From NCBI RefSeq assembly GCF_031585635.1, contig NZ_CP134195.1:3224001-3288000 (forward strand): DNA of 64,000 nucleotides, written 5' to 3'. A program made the translations under genes and the position numbers. The notes under the pieces were generated by a model. It was given only the letters and a program-made list of their open reading frames with translations, was not told the origin of the DNA and did not search any database. Shown here one piece after another: positions 29,095-37,372 of the stretch (its first letter is position 1; every line of letters starts with the position of its first letter). This stretch comes from Paraburkholderia sp. FT54. GTDB lineage: Bacteria > Pseudomonadota > Gammaproteobacteria > Burkholderiales > Burkholderiaceae.

Positions 29095-30192
29095 ATGATT
29101 TTCGAACGCTCCCTCCAGCGCGAACTCGCGTATACGGCTGGTGCCGTGTTCATGGTTCTCCTCACGCTCGTGCTGACGACGATGATGATCCGCATCGTCG
29201 GCTTCGCAGCCTCGGGCGAGATCGACCCGCGCGACGTGCTGGTCCTGATCGGCCTGACCGTGATCGGCTACCTGGCGATCATGCTCGTCGCGACCCTGTT
29301 CGTGTCGATCCTGTTCGTCCTGACCCGTTGGTACAAAGACTCCGAGATGGTCGTGTGGCTGTCCTCGGGTGTCAGTCTGACCCAGTTCATCAAGCCGATC
29401 GGCATTTTTGCCACGCCGATCATCATCCTCATCATGTTCTTCGTGTTCGTCGGCTGGCCGTGGTCGAACCAGCAGAGCAAGCTGATCCGCGCGCGCTTCC
29501 AGCAGCGCGACGAGGTCTCGCTGCTGGCTCCGGGCCAGTTCCGCGAGTCGGCCACCAGCCACCGCGTGTTCTTCATCGAGAAGATGTCGCCCGACCAGGC
29601 GCGCGTCGAAAACGTGTTCGTGACCAGCACGGAGAACGGCAAGGTCAACGTGGTCGTGTCGAAAACCGGCCATACGGAAACGCGTAAGAACGGCGATCGC
29701 TTCGTCGTGCTGGAAAACGGCCGCCGTTATGACGGCCAGCCGGGCCAGCCCGATTTCCGCATCATGGAGTTCGAACGTTACGGCGTGAAAATCCAGAGCC
29801 AGCCGGTGATCAACACGCCCACTACGACCGGCACGCCGACGCTCACGCTGTTGCGCAATCCGACCAACGACAACCTCGCCGAATTTGCCTGGCGCGCCGG
29901 GCTGCCGCTCATTGCGCTGAACCTGATGCTGCTCGCCATTCCGCTTGCGCATCAGAACCCGCGCCGCAGCCGCACTATCAATCTCGTGATGGCGGTGCTC
30001 ATCTATCTGACGTATTCGAATTTGCTGAACGTGGTGCAGTCGTGGATCGAGCAGGGCAAGATGTCGTTCCCGGTCGGGCTGGTGGGCCTGCACGTGATCG
30101 TCGCGGCGATCGTCGCGTTTATTTTCTGGCTGCGCGTGCGCAACCGGCCGCTCTTCACGCGGGCGATGTTCAGCCGTTCGCAGGGAGCCTGA
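29095..30192 (+). CDS. lptF: LPS export ABC transporter permease LptF
   Basis: 365 residues: N-terminal membrane helices (about 13-35, 45-70, 98-120), a large periplasmic beta-jellyroll (about 125-255), and three C-terminal helices. Opening [19 protein letters not shown] and [15 protein letters not shown] are typical of LptF. With LptG and LptB it extracts lipopolysaccharide from the inner membrane. Three bases separate it from lptG, so the pair is co-translated. It is divergent from pepA, the classic pepA-lptFG arrangement. Confidence 0.97.
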   Translation: MIFERSLQRELAYTAGAVFMVLLTLVLTTMMIRIVGFAASGEIDPRDVLVLIGLTVIGYLAIMLVATLFVSILFVLTRWYKDSEMVVWLSSGVSLTQFIKPIGIFATPIIILIMFFVFVGWPWSNQQSKLIRARFQQRDEVSLLAPGQFRESATSHRVFFIEKMSPDQARVENVFVTSTENGKVNVVVSKTGHTETRKNGDRFVVLENGRRYDGQPGQPDFRIMEFERYGVKIQSQPVINTPTTTGTPTLTLLRNPTNDNLAEFAWRAGLPLIALNLMLLAIPLAHQNPRRSRTINLVMAVLIYLTYSNLLNVVQSWIEQGKMSFPVGLVGLHVIVAAIVAFIFWLRVRNRPLFTRAMFSRSQGA

Positions 30193-30195
30193 CCG

Positions 30196-31344
30196 ATGCG
30201 CATCTATGAAAGGTATTTCGCGCGTCAGGTCTACCTCACGTTCATCTTCATTCTGTTCGCGTTTTCAGGTCTGTTCTTTTTCTTCGACCTGATCAATGAA
30301 CTGAACTCGGTCGGGCACGGCAATTACAAGTTCCAATACGCCGTGTTGCGGGTCGCGCTGCAGACGCCGTCGCGTTTCTACGAAATCATTCCGGTCGCGG
30401 CGTTGATCAGCTCGATCTATGTTTTCGCGCAGATGGCGGCGAATTCCGAGTACACGATTTTCCGTGTGTCCGGGCTTGCTACGAATCAGGCTTTGCGTTC
30501 GTTGTTGAAGATCGGCATTCCGTTGGTGTTGCTGACGTATTTGATCGGCGAAGTGGTTGGTCCTTACACGGATCAGTTGTCGGAGCGAGTGCGGCTCGAG
30601 GCGCTGGGGTCTTCGGTGTCGAGTAATTTCGAGTCGGGCGTGTGGGTGAAAGATACGTTGACGGCGCGCGCGGACGGCGAGCAGGTGACACGCTTCGTCA
30701 ACGTCGGCGAATTGAAGCCCGATGCGACGATCAGCAATGTGCGCATCTACGAATTCGATTCGAAGTTCCGGCTTTCGAATGTGCGGACCGCCAAGAGCGG
30801 GATCTATCAGCCGCCGGGCCATTGGCAGTTGACTGGCGTGACCGATACGCAATTGATCGATGTGCCCCCTCCTGCGGGCACGCCCGCCGATGCGCTGAAT
30901 CCGGTGTATCGCGCGAAGGAAGTGGCTGTTCCGGAGTATTCGTTGCGTTCGGAGTTGACGCCGCAGATTCTGTCGGTGCTGCTGGTGTCGCCGGATCGGA
31001 TGTCGATGTTCAATCTGTTTCGGTATATCCAGCATTTGACCGAGAATCATCAGGATACGCAGCGGTATGAAATTGCGTTATGGCGCAAGCTGCTGTATCC
31101 GTTTGCGGTGTTCGTGATGCTGGTGTTGTCGTTGCCGTTTGCGTATTTGCATACGCGAGCGGGTGTCGTCGGGATGAAGGTTTTCGGCGGGATCATGCTG
31201 GGGATGAGTTTTCAGTTGTTCAATACGCTGTTCTCGCATATCGGGACGTTGAATACCTGGCCCGCGCCTTTGACTGCGGCCACGCCTGGATTGGTTTATC
31301 TCGTGCTCGGGTTGGTTGGGTTGAAGTGGGTTGATCGGCATTAG
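30196..31344 (+). CDS. lptG: LPS export ABC transporter permease LptG
   Basis: 382 residues with the same layout as LptF. MRIYERYFARQVYLTFIFILFAFSGLFFFFDLINEL and the ASSIYVFAQMAANSEYTIFRVSG-like coupling region identify LptG. It partners LptF in the LptB2FG lipopolysaccharide extractor. Its 3' half (from about 30.45 kb) uses many T- and G-ending codons (TTG, GTT, GGG) unlike lptF; this change continues through the next gene into the inverted-repeat region. Confidence 0.96.
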   Translation: MRIYERYFARQVYLTFIFILFAFSGLFFFFDLINELNSVGHGNYKFQYAVLRVALQTPSRFYEIIPVAALISSIYVFAQMAANSEYTIFRVSGLATNQALRSLLKIGIPLVLLTYLIGEVVGPYTDQLSERVRLEALGSSVSSNFESGVWVKDTLTARADGEQVTRFVNVGELKPDATISNVRIYEFDSKFRLSNVRTAKSGIYQPPGHWQLTGVTDTQLIDVPPPAGTPADALNPVYRAKEVAVPEYSLRSELTPQILSVLLVSPDRMSMFNLFRYIQHLTENHQDTQRYEIALWRKLLYPFAVFVMLVLSLPFAYLHTRAGVVGMKVFGGIMLGMSFQLFNTLFSHIGTLNTWPAPLTAATPGLVYLVLGLVGLKWVDRH

Positions 31345-31355
31345 GAGCGGTTTTC

Positions 31356-31727
31356 ATGGCTATGCACGGCATCGTTCTGTTTGGGCATGGCGCCAGGGAT
31401 GTGCGGTGGCGGGAGCCTTTTGAGCGGTTAGCTGTTAAGTTGCGGAGCGCTTCTTCTGGAGTTGGGCCCGTGGCGTTGGCGTTTCTTGAGTTGATGGAGC
31501 CGGATTTGGCTACGGCGGTTTCTGAGCTTGTTGCTCAGGGGTGTGGTGTGGTTACCGTTGTGCCGGTGTTTTTTGGGCAAGGGGGGCATGTGAGGAAAGA
31601 CTTGCCTCTGGTGATCGAGCAATGCCAGGCGTTGCATCCCTCTGTTCTGATTAAGTGCGCCGTTGCTGTGGGGGAGGATGAGGCGGTTTTGGACGCTGTC
31701 GCTCAGTATTGCCTGCGGCAGGTTTGA
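31356..31727 (+). CDS. cbiX: Short CbiX/SirB-type sirohydrochlorin chelatase
   Basis: 123 residues, a single-domain CbiX of the short type. Metal-binding histidines fit at His11 (LFGHGARD) and His78 (FGQGGHVRKDLP), matching the His pair of short archaeal CbiX; Glu45 may also contribute. Such proteins insert cobalt or iron into sirohydrochlorin. Two contexts are possible: B12 synthesis (8-18 kb) or siroheme for the sulfite reductase at 38-39.6 kb, with cobA on the far side of the repeat element. I favour siroheme, as no other early corrin-ring gene is here. Base use is strongly G/T-rich. Confidence 0.85.
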   Translation: MAMHGIVLFGHGARDVRWREPFERLAVKLRSASSGVGPVALAFLELMEPDLATAVSELVAQGCGVVTVVPVFFGQGGHVRKDLPLVIEQCQALHPSVLIKCAVAVGEDEAVLDAVAQYCLRQV

Positions 31728-31748
31728 TTTGCTTTTTGGGTTGGGCTT

Positions 31749-31985
31749 CTATGGTGTTGGGCTTTTCTTGTTTTGTTAGTGGTTTCTTGATTTGTTAGTG
31801 GTCTATTAGCGTTGCCCCTGTGCGGGGCGGCACTTACTTCTCTTTGCCGGCCGCAAAGAGAAGTAAGCAAGAGAAAGCGGCTCAAACCGCTAATTCTTAA
31901 GCGGGTCCCCCGCGCAGTCGCGGTAGTGGTACATCTGGAATCTGCGCTCTCGCACATTCCACGCCGGTGACAAGGCGCTCATTCT
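31749..31985 (+). repeat. Left arm of a long inverted repeat
   Basis: About 237 bases that recur in inverted orientation at 33143-33360 with near identity over roughly 200 bases. The arm contains a perfect 15-base hairpin, CTTACTTCTCTTTGC / GCAAAGAGAAGTAAG (31833-31867). Its outer part also has a direct repeat, TTGTTAGTGGT, at 31772 and 31792. I recall this hairpin unit as a frequent dispersed repeat in Paraburkholderia genomes, though I cannot check that here. Short open frames inside it are not credible genes. The rest of 31728-32265 holds no recognised gene. Confidence 0.9.
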
Positions 31986-32235
31986 TCCCGCCTCGCGCTT
32001 CGCGCTCGTCGGAGCGGTTCACTCAAAACCATTGGGCTTTTCTGGGTGCGGCGGGGATCGTCGGCTTCGCCTCGGCGAGTTCCACCGGTCATTAAGCGTG
32101 GTCGCAACGAGAAGCGTTAGCGGAGAATCAGCCCACGTTCGCCGCCAGCGCTGACGTCGCGCAGCAGGAACCTCGAACACGTACGGCGCATACGTTGCGC
32201 CTTTCGCCACATTTGCGGCCCGAGTTTCGCGTTCA

Positions 32236-32263
32236 GAGCTGCGAGCTGCGAGCTGCGAGCTGC
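32236..32263. repeat. Four tandem copies of GAGCTGC
   Basis: Four perfect copies of the 7-mer end three bases before the stop codon of the small gene at 32266-32718. A 7-base unit would shift frame if it lay inside a gene, but here it is just outside. Confidence 0.9.
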
Positions 32264-32265
32264 AG

Positions 32266-32718
32266 TCAGTGTGCCGTCGCAGTGCGACGCGCGATCGTTT
32301 TGAATCGCATCTGCCCGTCCTTCATCACCTTCGTCGCGCCTGTACGTTCACGACTCTCCGCCGCCATCTTCGCCGCCTTCGCCAGAAGGTCTGCCGCGTG
32401 GCGCGCAGTCATGCGACTTTGGGCGATACCCTTCGCATCGAGTGCGATGACCTGGTACAACTCGCGGTCATTCTCGACTTCGCGGTGGTAGTCCTCGACG
32501 GTGTCGACCAGTACCTCCAGCAATCTCCGCTGTCGGTGTCTTTCTTCTCGCGTCATAGCCGGATTCCTAACTATCGAAGCCGCAAGTGTGACCAATTTAT
32601 CCAGTTGACTTAATTGCCGCTCAACCAGTCCGAAGGCAGAGAGAGCAAGTCTTTCGTATTGAGTTGCGTCAACGGGTGGGCGCGACGTGGTGCGTGAATG
32701 CCTAGCGGATTTACTCAT
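32266..32718 (-). CDS. Hypothetical protein inside the inverted-repeat element
   Basis: 150 residues from the ATG at 32718, which has AGGGAG about 10 bases upstream; an open frame continues upstream but reads as Cys-rich non-protein-like sequence. The product is basic at both ends (KSARHSRTTSRPP ... MRFKTIARRTATAH) and helical in the middle (LSAFGLVERQLSQLDKLVTLAASI, REERHRQRRLLEVLVDTVEDYHREVENDREL). There is no signal peptide or membrane segment and no catalytic motif I recognise. The helical, charged pattern would suit a nucleic-acid-binding or coiled-coil protein; I cannot name a family. Confidence 0.6.
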   Translation of the reverse strand: MSKSARHSRTTSRPPVDATQYERLALSAFGLVERQLSQLDKLVTLAASIVRNPAMTREERHRQRRLLEVLVDTVEDYHREVENDRELYQVIALDAKGIAQSRMTARHAADLLAKAAKMAAESRERTGATKVMKDGQMRFKTIARRTATAH

Positions 32719-32787
32719 GGCGCGATCTCCCTGAAACGTATTCGATCGCCCACACACGCGATTACGCAGTGGTGAGCGGGCACAGTG

Positions 32788-32932
32788 ACAAGGTTGACAG
32801 ACTGGCCCAAACCAAACCAGCAGACCCAAAGGTCTCCCCATCACGGCCCGCCCATTGCAAGAGGACGTGCAGAAACAGACGCACATGCTTGCCCGGGCAA
32901 GCGTGCGGGTTTGGGTTTGCAGGCTGTCAAGC
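32788..32932. repeat. Imperfect inverted repeat with TTGACAG ends
   Basis: TTGACAGACTGG...CCCAAACC (from 32788) faces a similar sequence read from 32932 on the other strand (TTGACAGCCTG...ACCCAAACC). The space between them holds the upstream extension of the small gene's frame. It may be a remnant of terminal repeats or a pair of promoter-like -35 boxes; neither is shown. Confidence 0.35.
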
Positions 32933-33001
32933 CTGACCGTCCTTGAGCGACGGCGAATTAAGTTTAGAGCGGATCGCTTCGCGAGTGATCACCCGCGCGA
33001 G

Positions 33002-33142
33002 CTAAAACTCGCGCACCACCACCATTTCCGAAATTTCCCAGCCACGCCAGCGCATGAAGTACCACAACGCGGAAGAAACGTAGAGAGGAAAACGAAGCGA
33101 TTGGTTGAAGAACGACCGCGACGGCGCGCGCAGCGCCGCCGG
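33002..33142 (-). pseudogene. Possible C-terminal gene fragment
   Basis: On the minus strand an open stretch ends with SALWYFMRWRGWEISEMVV and a few further residues, then stops at about 33002. It reads like real protein rather than shadow frame, but its upstream part runs into the right repeat arm with no start codon or ribosome site. It may be a gene end captured or cut by the repeat. No family recognised. Nothing else is seen in 32719-33142 apart from the short inverted repeat. Confidence 0.25.
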
Positions 33143-33360
33143 AAGAATGACGGCCTTGTCACCAGGGCGGAATGTGCAAGAGCGCAGATTCCAGATGTAC
33201 CACTACCGCGACTGCGCGGGGGCCCCACTTAAGAATTAGCGGTGTGAGCCGCTTTCTCTTGCTTACTTCTCTTTGCGGCCGGCAAAGAGAAGTAAGTGCC
33301 GCCCCGCACAGGGGCAACACTAATAGACCACTAACAAATGAAAAAAAGCCAACACCCTAC
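33143..33360 (-). repeat. Right arm of the long inverted repeat
   Basis: The inverted counterpart of 31749-31985, with only scattered substitutions over about 200 bases, including the same 15-base hairpin (at about 33261-33295). Outside it, the plus strand is A/C-rich up to and into cobA, mirroring the G/T-rich flank on the left side. Short open frames within it are repeat-derived. Confidence 0.9.
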
Positions 33361-33401
33361 GCAAACAACCAACAACCGCAGAGCAAAAAAACCCAGAAAC
33401 C

Positions 33402-34157
33402 TCAAGCCGCGACCAACAACCCATCCTTAGAGCGGACCACCTCGACCTGCCGCGCAGCAAAAGCCTCGCCGATCATAAGCAAACTAGGCTGCGAAGCATC
33501 GACCCACTTTTGCGCATCGCCAGCGGCCAACTCTTCAAGAGTAAGAGAAAGCATGCGCTCCCGCGCGGTAGAACAAGCCTCAACAATAGCCACGGGCGTG
33601 GCCACACTGCGCCCAGCGTCAATCAACTGCTGCGCGATCTCAACCCCGCTATCCCTGCCCATATAAAACACGAGCGAATCCGCATTAACCTGCTCGCGAA
33701 TTTCATCAGACCCAGGCGCCCGACTAAAAGTAGCCAGCGCCACACTGCGCGACACACCCCGCAGCGTCAGCGACCGCTTCAACGAAGCCGCACTCGCCAG
33801 CGCAGCAGTAATCCCAGGCACAACCTCATATTCGATGCCAGCAGCCTCAAGCGCCCGCATCTCCTCATCAGCGCGCCCGAACAACATCGGATCGCCACCT
33901 TTAAGGCGCACCACCACCTCATGCTCCAAAGCAGCATCCACAATCTGCTTATTGATGAATTGCTGCGCGGTGGACAGTTGCCCGCAACGCTTCCCAACAG
34001 CAATCCGCCGCGCATGCGAAGGCGCATAGTCCAGCATAGCCGGCTCGACCAGCGCATCATGCAACACCACATCCGCAGTGCCGAGCAACCGCGCGCCACG
34101 CACCGTAATCAGGTCCGCAGCACCCGGCCCTGCGCCGATCAGATAAACCTTACCCAT
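33402..34157 (-). CDS. cobA: Uroporphyrinogen-III C-methyltransferase (SUMT)
   Basis: 251 residues, single-domain SUMT. It methylates uroporphyrinogen III twice to precorrin-2, the branch point to siroheme and B12. Family marks are KVYLIGAGPGAADLITVRGARLL at the N-terminus, VVRLKGGDPMLFGRADEE and EVVPGITAALASAA. It is 53 bases downstream of cysN on the same strand, which suggests it serves siroheme for CysI. The dehydrogenase/ferrochelatase part of CysG is not fused and not seen nearby; the short CbiX at 31.4 kb could supply the chelatase step. Base use is skewed towards G/T on the coding strand, unlike cysN. Confidence 0.95.
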   Translation of the reverse strand: MGKVYLIGAGPGAADLITVRGARLLGTADVVLHDALVEPAMLDYAPSHARRIAVGKRCGQLSTAQQFINKQIVDAALEHEVVVRLKGGDPMLFGRADEEMRALEAAGIEYEVVPGITAALASAASLKRSLTLRGVSRSVALATFSRAPGSDEIREQVNADSLVFYMGRDSGVEIAQQLIDAGRSVATPVAIVEACSTARERMLSLTLEELAAGDAQKWVDASQPSLLMIGEAFAARQVEVVRSKDGLLVAA

Positions 34158-34210
34158 TTGCGTAAACCTGTCCGTTAGGTCGCCAGCACGACGCAGTGCG
34201 TGCCACGCGC

Positions 34211-35527
34211 TTAAGCCGAAAACGCCCGAATCATCCCCGCCGCAACGGTATGATGCGTCGCCTCATCGATCAGCACGAACGCACCCGTGCCCTGATGCGA
34301 GTCGTACACGTCGCACACCAGCGGCTTCTGCAACGTCAACGCCACGCGGCCGATATCGTTCATCGTCAGATCCTTGCGATCGGTCGCCTGCGACAGCGTA
34401 TGCACGTCGAGCACTTCCCGGATCGCACCGATGCGCGCGAACACCGTATTGGTGGTCTGCTTCAACAGATACTTGCGTTGCGTCGACAGCGGCGTGTCAT
34501 CGAACCAGCACAGGTCGGCTTCCAGCTTCTTCGCCGGTTCCGGCGCCGCTTCACGCAGCACGAAAGTGTCGCCGCGCGACACGTCCACATCTTCCGCGAG
34601 ACGGATCGTCACCGTTTGACCCGCGAACGCACGGTCCACCGCAGCCGTGCCGCCCGGCACCGGCGCAATGATCTCGGCAACCGTCGCTTCACGATTGGCC
34701 GGCAACACGACGATCGTATCGCCGAGCTTCACTTCGCCCGCTTCGACACGGCCCATATAGCCACGGAAATCGTCGGCCTGGCTGCCGTCCTGACGCGCCA
34801 CCCACTGCACCGGGAAACGCAGCGCCTGACCGGTCGGCACTTCGACCGGCAACGCTTCGAGCAGGTCCAGCAGCGGCTCGCCCGCATACCACGGCATGCT
34901 TTCGCTCGCCGTCACGATATTGTCGCCCTTGAGCGCCGAAACCGGCACGAAGCGCACATCGTTCAGGCCGAGTTGACGCGCGAGTTCGACATACGCGTCG
35001 CGAATTTCGTTGAAGCGCTGCTCGCTGTAATCGACCAGGTCCATCTTGTTGATCGCGACGATCGCGTGCTGCAAACCCAGCAGCTTGACGATCGCGCTAT
35101 GACGCTTGGTTTGCGGCAGCAGTTGCGCCACGCCATCGACGAACGTCACACGCGTCGCGTCGACCAGAATAATCGCCGCGTGCGCGGTCGACGCGCCCGT
35201 CACCATATTGCGCGTGTACTGCTCGTGGCCCGGCGTATCGGCGATGATGAACTTGCGCTTCGCCGTAGCGAAGTAACGGTACGCGACATCGATCGTGATG
35301 CCTTGCTCGCGTTCGGCTTCGAGGCCATCCGTCAGCAGCGACAGATCGATCTCGTCGCCGACGGTACGCTTATTCTTTGCGCGCGACAGTGCCGAGAGTT
35401 GATCTGAAAGCACAGCCTTGCTGTCGTACAGCAGGCGGCCGATCAACGTGCTCTTGCCATCGTCGACGCTGCCCGCGGTAATGAAACGCAGCACGCCGAG
35501 GTCTTCTGGTTGGTGAATACCGCTCAT
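34211..35527 (-). CDS. cysN: Sulfate adenylyltransferase subunit 1 (GTPase)
   Basis: 438 residues. This EF-Tu-like GTPase drives the CysD reaction that makes adenosine 5'-phosphosulfate from sulfate and ATP. Motifs: P-loop GSVDDGKS (residues 19-26), DTPGHEQYTRNM, and NKMD. The length shows there is no C-terminal APS kinase domain (CysNC fusions are about 630 residues). With the APS-type reductase encoded nearby, no kinase is needed. The start is 25 bases after the cysD stop. Confidence 0.96.
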   Translation of the reverse strand: MSGIHQPEDLGVLRFITAGSVDDGKSTLIGRLLYDSKAVLSDQLSALSRAKNKRTVGDEIDLSLLTDGLEAEREQGITIDVAYRYFATAKRKFIIADTPGHEQYTRNMVTGASTAHAAIILVDATRVTFVDGVAQLLPQTKRHSAIVKLLGLQHAIVAINKMDLVDYSEQRFNEIRDAYVELARQLGLNDVRFVPVSALKGDNIVTASESMPWYAGEPLLDLLEALPVEVPTGQALRFPVQWVARQDGSQADDFRGYMGRVEAGEVKLGDTIVVLPANREATVAEIIAPVPGGTAAVDRAFAGQTVTIRLAEDVDVSRGDTFVLREAAPEPAKKLEADLCWFDDTPLSTQRKYLLKQTTNTVFARIGAIREVLDVHTLSQATDRKDLTMNDIGRVALTLQKPLVCDVYDSHQGTGAFVLIDEATHHTVAAGMIRAFSA

Positions 35528-35552
35528 GATTGCTTTGCCCTCGTCCGTGTGC

Positions 35553-36515
35553 TTAGAAATAACCTTGCTTCTTACGCTGTTCCATCGCGGCTTCGGAGAC
35601 CTGGTCGTCCATCCGAGTCGCGCCGCGTTCCGTGATTTCGGTCACGGCCGTTTCGGCAATGATCTTCTCGAGATCGTCCGCGTCGCTTTCCACCGGGCAC
35701 GTGCAGCTAATGTCGCCGACAGTACGGAAGCGCACCTGCGCGGTTTCGCTGACTTCGCCTTCACGCATCGGCGTGAGCGGCGTAACCGGCACGAGCAGGC
35801 CATTGCGGCGCACGATCTCGCGTTGATGCGCGTAGTAGATCGACGGCAGTTCGAGCTGCTCGCGAGCGATGTACTGCCACACGTCGAGTTCGGTCCAGTT
35901 CGAAATCGGGAACACGCGCAAATGTTCGCCGTTATGCAGACGCGCGTTATACAGGCTCCACAATTCCGGGCGCTGCGCCTTCGGATCCCACTGGCCGAAT
36001 TCGTCGCGGAACGAAAAGATCCGCTCTTTCGCACGGGCCTTTTCTTCGTCGCGGCGCGCGCCGCCGATCAGCGCGGTGTAGCCGTACTGTTCGATGGTTT
36101 CGAGCAGCGTCACGGCTTGCGCGGCGTTGCGCGAATCCAGTTCACGACGCAGACGCACCGTGCCGCGCTTGATCGAATCTTCGACGTGACCGACCACGAG
36201 TTCAGCGCCGATCTCTTTCGCGCGACGATCGCGGAAGTCGATCACTTCTTCGTAGTTGTGACCGGTGTCGATATGCACGAGGGGGAACGGCAACACGGTC
36301 TTGCGATTCGCGCCGATACCGAAGGCCTTCAACGCGAGGTGCAGAACCACGACCGAATCCTTGCCGCCCGAAAACAGCAGCGCGGGCTTGCTGCATTCAG
36401 CGACCAGTTCGCGCAGGATGTGGATCGACTCGGCTTCGAGCCAGTCGAGGTGATCCATGCGGTTTGCCGTGTTGGCGAGCGGTGCGTTCACAGTGGAATC
36501 GAGCGTGGTGCTCAT
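35553..36515 (-). CDS. cysD: Sulfate adenylyltransferase subunit 2
   Basis: 320 residues from the ATG at 36515, with AAGGA upstream; the first in-frame codon at 36545 lacks a site. CysD is the PP-loop catalytic subunit of ATP sulfurylase. The PP-loop ALLFSGGKDSVVVLHLA and the IDTGHNYEEVIDFRD and GGARRDEEKARAKERIFSFRD segments are diagnostic. It pairs with cysN downstream and follows cysH by 110 bases on the same strand, so regulation with sulfur supply through CysB is expected. Confidence 0.96.
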   Translation of the reverse strand: MSTTLDSTVNAPLANTANRMDHLDWLEAESIHILRELVAECSKPALLFSGGKDSVVVLHLALKAFGIGANRKTVLPFPLVHIDTGHNYEEVIDFRDRRAKEIGAELVVGHVEDSIKRGTVRLRRELDSRNAAQAVTLLETIEQYGYTALIGGARRDEEKARAKERIFSFRDEFGQWDPKAQRPELWSLYNARLHNGEHLRVFPISNWTELDVWQYIAREQLELPSIYYAHQREIVRRNGLLVPVTPLTPMREGEVSETAQVRFRTVGDISCTCPVESDADDLEKIIAETAVTEITERGATRMDDQVSEAAMEQRKKQGYF

Positions 36516-36625
36516 GTTTGGGTCCTTCGTTGGTTCGCGTCGCAAGCGGTTGTTCGCGTCGCGGAGGTATTCAAATCGGTATGTGCGGCGTTCGGGCCAA
36601 AAACCAAGGCCCGTTCACTCAACCT

Positions 36626-37372
36626 TCAGGCCTGGGCGTTTGCGCCGCGGTCGACCGCGATCGGCGTAATCGTGGTGATGTGCAGTCCGCATTCCTTCGT
36701 ATCGCGCGACTCCCACCACCAGCGCCCTGCCCGGCTATCTTCACCGGGGCGCACGGCGCGCGTACAAGGCTCGCAGCCGATGCTCGGATAGCCGCGCGCA
36801 TGCAGCGGATTGACGGGCACGTCGAACGCTTTCAGGTAGGCCCACACTTCGGCCTCGGTCCAGTCGGTCAGCGGATTGAACTTGGCGATATTGCGTGCGG
36901 CGTCGTGCTCTTCCGCGTGCAGTTCGGCGCGCGTCACCGATTGCTCGCGGCGCTGGCCCGTGACCCATGCGCTGACATCCGACAGCGCGCGGTTCAACGG
37001 CTCGACCTTGCGGATTTCGCAGCAGCGCTTGCGCAGATCGACGCTTTCATAGAACGCGTTCAGACCGTGCGAGCCGACGTATTCCTCGACTGCGGCAGCT
37101 TGCGGATGAAACTGTTCGATGTCGTAACCGTAGCGCTCTTTCACGCGGTCGAGCATGCCCAGCGTTTCCGCATGCAAACGGCCGGTGTTCAGCGAGAAAA
37201 TGCCGATCTTCACGCCACGCGAGAGGATCGCGTGCGTGAGCAGCATGTCTTCCGCTGCGAGGCTGCTGGCGAGTTTCACGTTCTCGTGACGCGCGGCGAT
37301 CGAGTCGAGCAGCGCATCGAGGCTCTCGACTTTCGCAGCGAGTTCCGGCGTGAGCGATTGTGTGGCGCTCAT
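36626..37372 (-). CDS. cysH: Adenosine 5'-phosphosulfate reductase (thioredoxin-dependent, 4Fe-4S)
   Basis: 248 residues. It reduces activated sulfate to sulfite. The paired motif Cys117-Cys118 (KRCCEIRKVEPL) with Cys200-x-x-Cys203 (GCEPCT) binds a 4Fe-4S cluster and marks the APS-using type rather than the PAPS-using E. coli CysH, which lacks these cysteines. The nucleophile is Cys228 in KECGLH near the C-terminus. The absence of an APS kinase (cysC) in the cluster agrees. It overlaps the DUF934 gene stop by four bases (ATGA). Confidence 0.94.
   Translation of the reverse strand: MSATQSLTPELAAKVESLDALLDSIAARHENVKLASSLAAEDMLLTHAILSRGVKIGIFSLNTGRLHAETLGMLDRVKERYGYDIEQFHPQAAAVEEYVGSHGLNAFYESVDLRKRCCEIRKVEPLNRALSDVSAWVTGQRREQSVTRAELHAEEHDAARNIAKFNPLTDWTEAEVWAYLKAFDVPVNPLHARGYPSIGCEPCTRAVRPGEDSRAGRWWWESRDTKECGLHITTITPIAVDRGANAQA

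Noticed and set aside
31703..31957. Short minus-strand frame in the left repeat arm
   Set aside because: Derived wholly from the dispersed repeat; the same false peptide appears from the right arm at 33172-33340.
31749..33360. Classical insertion sequence
   Set aside because: No transposase motif in any frame and arms far longer than usual terminal repeats, so I report it as an inverted-repeat element of unknown nature.
33172..33666. 164-codon plus-strand frame
   Set aside because: Half lies in the repeat arm and half is antisense to cobA; low-complexity and without homology I recognise.
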